DNA of 38,057 nt from JAFGIG01 sp964397545 (GTDB taxonomy: Bacteria; SDB-A), in contig CAYNIW010000023.1 of the NCBI GenBank assembly GCA_964397545.1, forward strand, positions 1 through 38,057, in the 5' to 3' direction. This document shows, piece after piece, positions 22,144 to 30,164 of this stretch. Numbering within the stretch: position 1 is the first letter of the stretch; the number at the start of each line of letters is the position of its first letter. The notes below the pieces were generated by a model, which was given only the letters and a program-made list of their open reading frames with translations, was not told the DNA's origin and did not search any database. A program made the translations under genes and the position numbers.

Positions 22144-24712
22144 TTTCTATTCTCTCGGATATCAAATAAACGCCGTGTATAGCCCTCGTCATGGCGACAT
22201 ATAAAAGATTCAGCCCTTCTGTGTTAAAATCAATGATTTTTTTGTTGTATATAGCGCTTAGTTTTTCAACAATTTCGCTCAATTCTTTGATGATATACCT
22301 GACACCGCCTTCATCAAGGAATATATTACTTTTTTGACCCTCCAATTTCTCGGATAAGTTTAAGATTACATTTTTGAACTCCAGACCTTTTGCTCCGTGA
22401 ATTGTCAGAAGCCTTATCTTGTCTTCTCCCTGCGGTATGTCTATGTCATTTTTTTTGTCTTTTTCAGCTAAAATTTTCTCCGTGTAAGTTAAAAAAGAAG
22501 AAATCGAAGTTTTGCTCTCGACTTCGAGATCGTGGAGGATTTCTCCCAGTTTCATAAGAAAAAAAGAAGATTCTGAGAAATTTTCAAATATTCTGAACCT
22601 GTAAACTATGTCCTGAAATATATCGTATGCAGTCATAAAACCGACATTTTTGAAAAAAGGTTCGACAAATTGTCTCCAAAGAGCTTCATTCTTTTCTCTG
22701 AATACAGTGTAGAAAGCTTTTTTGATGCCAAAGTAGATCTCGTCTGAATAAATGTAGTCAATGCCTTCCGATTGCGCGGCTTTTTTCAGAAGAGAACTTT
22801 TTGAAAATTCATAAAAACTCAGATTGTCCGGCGGAAAGTCGAGAAATTTCATGAAAGATATTATCTCTCTCACAAGAGGAGCGTTCATAAGGGATGCTGA
22901 CTCATCAGTAATGCATTCATGACCCTTTTCGGTGAGATATCTGAAAAGGCTTTTTATGTTTTTGTTTTTTCTCAAAAGAATTGCTATGTCTCTGTTTTTC
23001 CATCCCTTTGCTTTTATCTTTCTGATCACCTCGTCTATCGCGGAGTATATATCTTCCACTTCGCCTTTTTGGACAAAATTTAATTCGACATACCCTCTTT
23101 TTGCCTTTTCGCCGCTCCCGCATTCTTGAATAGCGCTTGAGTAGTTTTCGTCAAAAATATCACTCAGCCCGAAATTATTCAGGATTTCGAGGTTTTCCTT
23201 CTTCCAGAAAGAGTTGTTGAACTCGACTATCTCTCCGTCGCTTCTGAAGTTTTTAGGCAAATTTTCCTTATAATTTTTTCCTTCAATAACACTCTGTCCT
23301 ATGCCGAAAAGGTCTGTTATTTTTTTCTGATCGAGCATTCCGATCTCTATTCCTCTCCAGAGGTAAATCGCCTGTTTTCTGTCTCCGACAATAAAAAGAG
23401 AGCTCGTGTCTTTTTTCGACAATATCGCATCTCCCGCCAGAGGGGCGAGCATTTTTATCTGAGCAACACTTGTGTCCTGAAATTCGTCAATCAGGTAATG
23501 ACAATAACGCTCTGAAAGCTTTATGTAGAGATAAGGCAGAAAATCCACTCCAAGGTTTTTTTCTATGAGGTTTGATATTTCTTGAATATACACGGTATCT
23601 CTTATTCTCTTTTTGAAAAACTCGGCAAAGTCATGTGAAAGATCGGAAAAAGCCGCGACTTTGAAATAGGAATACAAGTCTATGAATTCTTTAAGGGATT
23701 TTACGAAAGGGTCGAAAACTTCTCTTACCTTTTCAATGTCTTCATTTGTCGCTACATCTTTCAAGATATTAGAACAATCCTTTTTCACCCATTTCCTTTG
23801 GGCAATTTTAAGAAAATTAGTGATATTGTCTTTGCCCAGAGAAAGAAAAAGATCGTCATTGTCTTTTCTAAATGTAACCCCATTTATACAATCTTTCCTT
23901 TTTCTAAATTCTCCAATTACTTCGTGAAACTTCTTCCCAAGACGGACGAGTTCATCTCTTTTTTTCCAGAATTTTTCTTTCAACTCTTCTCTGTTTTTTT
24001 TCTCAGGGCTCTTTCCGGATTTGAAAATTTCGCCGATTTTTCCTGCAAGCGTTTTGTCCAAATTAATATCCCAACTGATTTTGGAGAGTATAATTATGTC
24101 CTCAAGCGCCGCTTCGACTTCACTCCAGTCCGACTTCACCTTTTCGGTAAGAAAATCTTCCGTCAGATTTTTCAAATCTACATCCAAGTTCTCCTTGAAG
24201 TTAAAATCCGCTGTTAGGCCTTTTATCTCGGGAGATATGACTCTGAGAATGCTCGCGGACAAAGAATCAATTGTCCCCGTTTTAAAATCCGAATAACAGG
24301 TTGTGATGAGGCTGAGAAAAAACTTTGACCACGAAGAAATTTTCTTTCTGTCCTCTTCAGATTTCAGTCCGCTTCTTTCAGAAACTTCGGAAAACACCTC
24401 TGCAATGACTCCTTCTTTGCAATTTTCATAAACGGAAAATTCCTGAAGGTAATCGAGTATCCTCTCGCCCATCTGTTTGGCAGCGAGATTGCCGAAAGTG
24501 ACGGCTATTATTGAATTGAGCGTCTTCCTGAATTCTTCAAGGTCTGCTGATGTAAAATTTTCATCGGGATCTCTTTTCTTTATCACTTTCTTAAAAGACA
24601 GATACAATAAGGACAGGTATTCAGCGGCGAGTTTTGTTGTCTTACCGGAACCCGCGGAAGCTTCTACTATTTTTAAGTTAATATCGCCTTTTTTCACTAC
24701 GGCGTTTTCCAC
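22130..24712 (-). CDS. UvrD/AddA-type DNA helicase
   Basis: This 860-residue superfamily 1A helicase has Walker A ASAGSGKTT (residues 18-26), motif II LIDEFQDTS and motif III GDRKQAIYLWRG. It also has motif V LTIHGAKGLEF and motif VI LLYVAMTRA near the end. It most resembles AddA/RecB helicases, with a large 2B-like insertion, but ends just after motif VI and lacks the fused nuclease domain, which is the next gene. It should unwind DNA ends in recombinational repair with the two downstream proteins. The start overlaps the caspase-like gene by 16 bp. Confidence 0.9.
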   Translation of the reverse strand: MENAVVKKGDINLKIVEASAGSGKTTKLAAEYLSLLYLSFKKVIKKRDPDENFTSADLEEFRKTLNSIIAVTFGNLAAKQMGERILDYLQEFSVYENCKEGVIAEVFSEVSERSGLKSEEDRKKISSWSKFFLSLITTCYSDFKTGTIDSLSASILRVISPEIKGLTADFNFKENLDVDLKNLTEDFLTEKVKSDWSEVEAALEDIIILSKISWDINLDKTLAGKIGEIFKSGKSPEKKNREELKEKFWKKRDELVRLGKKFHEVIGEFRKRKDCINGVTFRKDNDDLFLSLGKDNITNFLKIAQRKWVKKDCSNILKDVATNEDIEKVREVFDPFVKSLKEFIDLYSYFKVAAFSDLSHDFAEFFKKRIRDTVYIQEISNLIEKNLGVDFLPYLYIKLSERYCHYLIDEFQDTSVAQIKMLAPLAGDAILSKKDTSSLFIVGDRKQAIYLWRGIEIGMLDQKKITDLFGIGQSVIEGKNYKENLPKNFRSDGEIVEFNNSFWKKENLEILNNFGLSDIFDENYSSAIQECGSGEKAKRGYVELNFVQKGEVEDIYSAIDEVIRKIKAKGWKNRDIAILLRKNKNIKSLFRYLTEKGHECITDESASLMNAPLVREIISFMKFLDFPPDNLSFYEFSKSSLLKKAAQSEGIDYIYSDEIYFGIKKAFYTVFREKNEALWRQFVEPFFKNVGFMTAYDIFQDIVYRFRIFENFSESSFFLMKLGEILHDLEVESKTSISSFLTYTEKILAEKDKKNDIDIPQGEDKIRLLTIHGAKGLEFKNVILNLSEKLEGQKSNIFLDEGGVRYIIKELSEIVEKLSAIYNKKIIDFNTEGLNLLYVAMTRAIHGVYLISERIENERR

Positions 24713-25620
24713 TTAAACCCGAGCCCTTCGACTCCCTTAAAAGTCGAAGCTCCGGAAAATCTGAAAAGATAAGCCGCCGTCTCAGCGGCTTCTTCGGGTG
24801 TCATCCCGCATTCAAATATAAGGTTGAGGTAATAAAACTCAAAAACGGCGCTTCCCGCCCAGTCAACGGGCTGAACGTATCCAGATACGACAAATCCGCT
24901 GGGCCAGTCTCTCCTCGATTTAAGTATCTCATCGGGTGTTTTTCCCGACATTATATTGCATGAACTGAAATGCACGAGCCTCAGATTTTTACAGGGAGCG
25001 AGAGCGGAAGCTATCACATCCGAATATGCTATTCCGTCTCTCAGGACAAGTCCTTCCTCCTCCCCGTGAGTCGCAAAGAGAATGTAAATATCCCCTGGCA
25101 GTGTCGCCGCCTCGGCGCAGTAATTTATCAGGTCTCTTCCGTCATGGACAAATCTCTGCCTTACCTCGACGTTTTCCAGCCTGGCGAAGAACGCACTGAG
25201 CATCTCGCCGAAAGAGTATTCAGCCTCGTCGAGAGATCCCTGCCACTCAGCTTCGAGAACGACGAGCCACGCATTCGAAGAGTCGCGATGAGGGGATCTT
25301 GTCCCCGTCCAATCATACCAGTTTTCAGTTCCGTCCTGACGCCATTTGCCGTAAAACGACATTCCGTCAGACGACAGTTCAAACCAGCCCTCTCCGACCG
25401 CTGAAGGTTCTGTGTATCTAAAATTCAATCTTCCGTCGGGCAGAATTCTGCCTTGTATACCGCAGTAACCGCTGAAAAAATATCCGCCGCTGACCTCATC
25501 GCCGTTCTGCTCGAGTATCATCTTTCCGTAAGTAGTCTCCCAGCTCCCTGAAAAATCGGCGGTATAAGATAAAGAAAACAAAACAACGGAAAGGATAAAA
25601 ATAGACGCCGTCTTTTTCAT
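24697..25620 (-). CDS. secreted caspase-fold (His-Cys) protein
   Basis: This 307-residue protein has a signal peptide (about 1-20) and a small beta domain (about 22-110) resembling bacterial stress/extracellular domains that end in GKWRQDG. The C-terminal part looks like a clan CD peptidase: IYILFATHGEEEG gives His185 and LVHFSSCNIMSG gives Cys221, each after a hydrophobic strand. A later helix-rich GMTPEEAAET region follows. This is a fold-level inference, and neither substrate nor activity is shown. It overlaps the helicase gene by 16 bp and the flavodoxin gene by ATGA, which probably reflects compact packing rather than shared function. Confidence 0.6.
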   Translation of the reverse strand: MKKTASIFILSVVLFSLSYTADFSGSWETTYGKMILEQNGDEVSGGYFFSGYCGIQGRILPDGRLNFRYTEPSAVGEGWFELSSDGMSFYGKWRQDGTENWYDWTGTRSPHRDSSNAWLVVLEAEWQGSLDEAEYSFGEMLSAFFARLENVEVRQRFVHDGRDLINYCAEAATLPGDIYILFATHGEEEGLVLRDGIAYSDVIASALAPCKNLRLVHFSSCNIMSGKTPDEILKSRRDWPSGFVVSGYVQPVDWAGSAVFEFYYLNLIFECGMTPEEAAETAAYLFRFSGASTFKGVEGLGFKWKTP

Positions 25621-26111
25621 GCTTTCACCGCCTTTTCAAAAATCTCTTTCGCCCATTTCCTCGCTTTTGCGGCCGCCTCTTCAGTGTCTTTTTTCATGGG
25701 GTCTTCAAAATCCGCTTTTCCCAAAATTTCTTTGCACTCCAGCGCTTTTTCCATCTTTTCAAGCGTTTTTCCTTTGCCTCCTCCGTGACAGCAGAAAAAC
25801 GCGGCGCTTTTATCCTTAAGATCCGCTGTAGAAAAAAAAGTCCTCAGGGGAGGGGAGTAACTCCCTGCCCAGACAGGGGTTCCTATGAACAAGAGGCCGT
25901 AATCCGCAGGGTCGAGAAGTAATTTTTCGAGAACAGGCTTTTTCCCGAAAAGAACAGAAGAACCTCCGCTAAAATATTTTCCCGCGCCTTTCCGATTATA
26001 GTCCTTTTGCGGTTTAAGTCGGAGAAGATCAGCTCCGATTTCGTCAGCCATCTCTCTTGCTACAAAATCTGTATTGCCTTCAAGAGAATAGTAAATTATA
26101 AGTGTTTTCAT
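25617..26111 (-). CDS. flavodoxin family protein
   Basis: This 164-residue flavodoxin-like protein binds FMN. The phosphate loop is IIYYSLEGNTDFVA at the N-terminus, with GTPVWAGSYSPPLR as the second FMN loop and FFCCHGGGKG for the third. It matches the longer flavodoxins used as electron donors or quinone-reductase-like enzymes. A link to radical SAM enzymes as electron donor is possible but not shown by position, because those genes lie 7 kb downstream. ATGA overlaps with its neighbour. Confidence 0.88.
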   Translation of the reverse strand: MKTLIIYYSLEGNTDFVAREMADEIGADLLRLKPQKDYNRKGAGKYFSGGSSVLFGKKPVLEKLLLDPADYGLLFIGTPVWAGSYSPPLRTFFSTADLKDKSAAFFCCHGGGKGKTLEKMEKALECKEILGKADFEDPMKKDTEEAAAKARKWAKEIFEKAVKA

Positions 26112-26803
26112 TTTTTCCCTCCGGTCACGAATTCTTCTATGAAATTCCTAAAAATCACCTGGGCGCCGAACCTGCCGTCAGGCATTTTTTGTATTATTTG
26201 GGGCACATCCATGTTGTATTTTTTGAGTTTTTCGGTCTCCTTTATAAAGAGTTTTTTAGCCGTCATGCCGTCCATTTCAGGGTGAAACTGAAGACCGAGA
26301 ACTCCTCCTTCTTCGCAGAGCATTGCCTGAACCGGGCAGGCACGGTTTTGGGCTATAACCTCAAACTTTTCAGGAATTTTTTTAACCTCGTCATAATGAG
26401 CGCCTATTACTTTTAACACAGACGGCAGTCCGGAGAAAATCTTTTTATCCCCGAGAACCTCGACATCAATGAAATCCATCTCCAGCTTCTCCGCCCTGCC
26501 CACGGCTTTTTTGCCGCCGTGAGCCCTCGCTATAAGCTGATGACCGTAGCATATTCCGAGGACCCGAACCGATTTATCACGGCATTTAAGATAGTAATCC
26601 ATAGCGTATGCGAGCCAATCATAGTCGTCATTTATCGAATACTGCGAACCGGAAAAGACGACAAGAGAAAAACTTTGAGGATCAGGGTATTTTGACGAAA
26701 ATCCGTTGACATACTGACTTTTGACGTAAGGATTTATGTCTTTTTCGAAAAGAAGAAAAAAATCCTGATCAAGGCTGAGATCTATTATAAGGGCTTTTTT
26801 CAA
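26108..26803 (-). CDS. class I glutamine amidotransferase
   Basis: This 231-residue protein is a GMP-synthase-like class I glutamine amidotransferase. It has the nucleophile elbow LGICYGHQ with Cys85, and the His174/Glu176 pair in LQFHPEMDG. No synthetase domain is attached, so the ammonia acceptor is unknown, as for many stand-alone members. The start is TTG at 26803, two bases after the UshA-like gene, and the stop overlaps the flavodoxin start by ATGA. Confidence 0.88.
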   Translation of the reverse strand: MKKALIIDLSLDQDFFLLFEKDINPYVKSQYVNGFSSKYPDPQSFSLVVFSGSQYSINDDYDWLAYAMDYYLKCRDKSVRVLGICYGHQLIARAHGGKKAVGRAEKLEMDFIDVEVLGDKKIFSGLPSVLKVIGAHYDEVKKIPEKFEVIAQNRACPVQAMLCEEGGVLGLQFHPEMDGMTAKKLFIKETEKLKKYNMDVPQIIQKMPDGRFGAQVIFRNFIEEFVTGGKK

Positions 26804-26805
26804 GG

Positions 26806-28410
26806 CTATCTTATTCTTATTCTTCCGTCGTTGACAGCTTCAACAGTTCTTCTTTTTATGAAATAATCGAGAAGAGGATCGGGAGCGTAAACCGAAGTCG
26901 GCTTTTTTTCAATCGCCGGATCGAGAAAAACGAATTGTCCGTCGCCCCCTCCCGCGACCCAGTCACTCACAATGACCGTGTAAACCTTGTCGGGGTCCAA
27001 AGGAGTCCATTCACCTCCGACGCGGATTTGGACATCTTGTATCCTGTCCCCTGCCTCGACCACCCTCTGAACCTCCCTGCCCGAATACACGGCGCAAAAC
27101 GAAGGCCTCATCGTATCGATGACGAATCTAACGCCCCCCGCCTGCAGAAACCCTCCGTATGAAGCCCTCATGGAGTCAGGACAATTGAAGGGAGCTCCCA
27201 GCTGTCCCGAAGCGGAAACTTCCAGAGACTGTTTTATGTCTTTACCCCTCATCCTAACTTCTATCAGTTCATTCCGGAACGGAAGTATCTCCATAACGGT
27301 CCCGTATGTCACATCTCCTGCGGGATAGATGACATCCCCCCTTATCGAACCGCCGTTGACGAAAGCGGCGTCGGCATTTGAAAACCAAGCCAGCCAGGAA
27401 TCGCATATCAGGTTTCCAATATTCGATTCTCTTCCCCTGACTACAGCTCTCGTCGCGTCGAAAGGCGTCAGAGAAGTTCCTATAGAAACAGACAGCCCTG
27501 CCTTGTATTTTTCTTCGAACGCTACCATCGCTTTTCTGACCGAATCGTCAGATCCCGCTGTCGAATCGAGGTATTCAGAGAAAAAATTTATGTTTTCAAG
27601 AGTGTTATCCGCAAAATCAAGGCAAAGAACGCCTATCGTCTGCGCCCTGGCTCCGTTTTGAACAAGGACGACTCCGTTTATTTCCCTGTTATACAAAACA
27701 TGATCGTGTCCGCCTATTATCGCGTCAATGCCCTCGACGTTTTGAGCCAGAATGCTGTCTATGACAAAACCCGTGTGCGTTAAACCTATTATGGCGTCAC
27801 AATCGGCCTTCTTCAGTTCATTAACGGAATTTTCAGCGGAGTTGAGAATGTCGGAGTTCAGAAAAGTTTGAGAATCTCCCGGGTTAGTCAGCTTGAAAAA
27901 ATCGGGAGTTATGAGTCCGAAAAAACCGATTTTGATTCCTTCTGCTTCTACGACAGTGAAAGGCTTGACTGTTCTCTGAAGAAAAGTGTCCGAAAAAGAC
28001 AAATTTGCGCAAATTATACTAAAATTCGCGTTTTTCATAGCCTCCGAAAACATCTCTGCGCCGTTGTCGAATTCGTGGTTTCCCGGACAGTAAACGTCGT
28101 ATCCGGCCATATTCATTCCCAAAACTTCCGGTTCTCCCGAAAACATAGAGAAAAGAGGATTTATAAAATCGTCGCCGGATGAGACAAGCAGGACAGCTTC
28201 ATATCGGGAATCGGATTCGAGAGATTTCTTAAAAGCGGAGATTCTTTCAAATCCTCCGACTGTGAATCTCAAACCGTCAGCGTTTATTTCATAGGGCAGT
28301 ATGACGCTTTGAAGATCCGATGTCGCCGCGACGGCGATCTTCATAGTTTCAGCGCCGGCTGAACTTAAGCAAAAAACTAAAAACAGGAAGAATAGTGAAT
28401 AACTTTTCAT
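26806..28410 (-). CDS. periplasmic 5'-nucleotidase / UshA-like metallophosphatase
   Basis: This 534-residue protein has a signal peptide (about 1-20). The metallophosphatase domain has SSGDDF, GNHEFDNG and GGHDHVLY, and a C-terminal 5'-nucleotidase substrate domain includes FVNGGSIRGDV and the VIVSDWVAGGGDG substrate loop. The first metal motif is degenerate (TSDLQ where DxH is usual), so metal binding should be checked. Such enzymes release nucleosides and phosphate from nucleotides in the periplasm. ATGA overlap with the upstream TPR gene. Confidence 0.9.
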   Translation of the reverse strand: MKSYSLFFLFLVFCLSSAGAETMKIAVAATSDLQSVILPYEINADGLRFTVGGFERISAFKKSLESDSRYEAVLLVSSGDDFINPLFSMFSGEPEVLGMNMAGYDVYCPGNHEFDNGAEMFSEAMKNANFSIICANLSFSDTFLQRTVKPFTVVEAEGIKIGFFGLITPDFFKLTNPGDSQTFLNSDILNSAENSVNELKKADCDAIIGLTHTGFVIDSILAQNVEGIDAIIGGHDHVLYNREINGVVLVQNGARAQTIGVLCLDFADNTLENINFFSEYLDSTAGSDDSVRKAMVAFEEKYKAGLSVSIGTSLTPFDATRAVVRGRESNIGNLICDSWLAWFSNADAAFVNGGSIRGDVIYPAGDVTYGTVMEILPFRNELIEVRMRGKDIKQSLEVSASGQLGAPFNCPDSMRASYGGFLQAGGVRFVIDTMRPSFCAVYSGREVQRVVEAGDRIQDVQIRVGGEWTPLDPDKVYTVIVSDWVAGGGDGQFVFLDPAIEKKPTSVYAPDPLLDYFIKRRTVEAVNDGRIRIR

Positions 28411-29708
28411 CGGGTTTTCTCCTTTGCTTTTTTCTCAGCGCAGTCAGGACAAAGAATATTAACCGTCTTTGCCAATGAGTGCTCTTCTATGTATTTTTCC
28501 AATTTTTCCCAGTATCCTCTGTCGTTACGGATTCTTTTGCACCACGCGCATATCGGTATCAGTCCGTTCAGCACTTTAAGTTGTTCCAGAGTTTCTTTAA
28601 GCCGTTCGTTGACAAAGGTCAATTCTCTGTTTTTCTGCCTCAATATGTCTAAAAACGAATCGTTTTTTTCGACTTCAAATCTCATCTCCATCTCGGAAAG
28701 ACTGTCTTTCTTCTTTTTTTCGTATAGTTTTTCCTTTACTTCCATGTGTTTCTTATAAAAACTAACGGCGCTTTTGGCGTCTCCGCTTTTCTCGTGTAAA
28801 AGGGAAAGAGAATAAAAGACGTCCTTCTTTAGGCTGAGTGATTTGATTTTTTCAGCGATAGCAAGCGATTTTTTCAGGTATTTCAGAGCCAAAGAATACT
28901 CTCCTGTCTCAATAAAAACATCTCCTATGGTGCATAGGGTCTCTGCTCTGTGAAGAGCGATTTTAGCTTTTTTGAGAGTATTGTAGGAAAAATAGAGGTT
29001 CTCGAGCGATTTATCCCATTGTTTTTTTCTCCGGTAAGTTTCGCCGATATTGTTCGCTATCATGGCAATCGTCGTATAATCTCTTTGGTCAACTGTTTCC
29101 GCCGCTTTCTTGTAAAATTTCAGTGCCTGATCCGTCAAACCTTTAGCGAGCCTTATATTGCCGATGCCTATCAGGCATAGAGATTTGTTCTTTTTGTCCT
29201 TTCCCCTGCTGAGCTTAGCGCCTTTAACGTAATTTTCCTCGGCTCTTTCGTAATCGCCCTCAAACCAGTCTATGTTTCCCATATTCAAGTATATAACCGA
29301 TTGAACGCTTTTTTTTCTGAGAACTTCATAGAGTTTTAACGCGGAAAAATAACACTCCAAAGCTTTCTCGGGCATGCTCATATATAGATAGGCGTTTCCC
29401 ATTAAGTTAGAGCACGAAGCCTCGGAAACTTTCATATTCAGAGAATCGGAAATGTCTCGCGCTTTTCTGAAATCATCGAGAGCCGATTTATAGCTCCCTG
29501 CTCTCATTTTTAAGCTACCTCGAGTATACAAAGACTCAAAAAGCTGTCGAGAATTTCCTTTTTTAGTGAAATGCCTGACTGTTTCGTCGGCTTTCTTCAG
29601 CAGTTTTTCCGGATTCTTTTTTAGATTTTTTTTTAATTCCTGAAGAGCTCTGTCGCCCCTGTCGAGTGAAGCGTTAAAACGCTTTTTTCTTACGGCTTCT
29701 TTCTTCAT
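28407..29708 (-). CDS. TPR protein with C-terminal Cys4 (GLIPICAWCK) domain
   Basis: This 433-residue cytoplasmic protein is built from about eight tetratricopeptide repeats (residues 45-330, e.g. ALDDFRKARD, ALKYLKKSLAIA). A coiled coil follows (about 335-385), then a short C-terminal domain with CAWC and CPDC pairs (GLIPICAWCKRIR and ILCPDC), likely zinc binding. The same C-terminal module ends many bacterial PAS/GGDEF/histidine-kinase proteins, but no kinase or cyclase is present here. The neighbouring upstream gene ends in a paralogous module, so the two may pair. It is an RNA- or protein-scaffold candidate of unknown role. Confidence 0.75.
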   Translation of the reverse strand: MKKEAVRKKRFNASLDRGDRALQELKKNLKKNPEKLLKKADETVRHFTKKGNSRQLFESLYTRGSLKMRAGSYKSALDDFRKARDISDSLNMKVSEASCSNLMGNAYLYMSMPEKALECYFSALKLYEVLRKKSVQSVIYLNMGNIDWFEGDYERAEENYVKGAKLSRGKDKKNKSLCLIGIGNIRLAKGLTDQALKFYKKAAETVDQRDYTTIAMIANNIGETYRRKKQWDKSLENLYFSYNTLKKAKIALHRAETLCTIGDVFIETGEYSLALKYLKKSLAIAEKIKSLSLKKDVFYSLSLLHEKSGDAKSAVSFYKKHMEVKEKLYEKKKKDSLSEMEMRFEVEKNDSFLDILRQKNRELTFVNERLKETLEQLKVLNGLIPICAWCKRIRNDRGYWEKLEKYIEEHSLAKTVNILCPDCAEKKAKEKTR

Positions 29709-29711
29709 TTC

Positions 29712-30164
29712 CTAATGCTTTTTATAGAATTTCTTCGCGCAGTCACTGCACAAACTGTGAGTAAAACTCGCGTCGATATGGTTTTCCACATAATGTTCCA
29801 CTTTCTGCCAAAAACCCTCATCAGTTCTCATTTTTTTGCACTTCGGGCAGATGGGAATAAGCCCTCTGAGTGTATCAATTATTTTCAGGCTTTCTTCGAG
29901 CTGAGTGTTCGCTTTTTTCAACTCTCTGTTTTTTTTCTCTATCAATTGGGTCTCTGCTTTTTTCTTCCTGGCCTGATACTTATCTTCAAGCTTTTTAGAT
30001 AATGATTGATTTTCCTTCTCGATTTGGGCGTCTTTAACTTTGGCGTATCTCTTGTAACAGGAAAGAGATTTAGTCCAATCTCCGCGTTTCTGGTAATTCT
30101 CGGCTTTTCTCAAAATCTTCCGAAGCAGAGACTCACTTTTTTTTATTCTGTGACGTATATCCAT
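29712..30164 (-). CDS. coiled-coil protein with C-terminal Cys4 (GLIPICPKCK) domain
   Basis: This protein of about 150 residues is a paralogue of the C-terminal half of the next gene. It has a TPR-like remnant (RGDWTKSLSCYKRYA), a coiled coil, then GLIPICPKCKKMR with CPKC and CSDC pairs. I placed the start at the ATG 30164-30162, which overlaps the DUF3160 stop by 22 bp. An in-frame ATG further upstream (30251) would lie inside the neighbour and has no better ribosome site than GGGAG. The gene ends 3 bp before the TPR gene. Function unknown. Confidence 0.65.
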   Translation of the reverse strand: MDIRHRIKKSESLLRKILRKAENYQKRGDWTKSLSCYKRYAKVKDAQIEKENQSLSKKLEDKYQARKKKAETQLIEKKNRELKKANTQLEESLKIIDTLRGLIPICPKCKKMRTDEGFWQKVEHYVENHIDASFTHSLCSDCAKKFYKKH

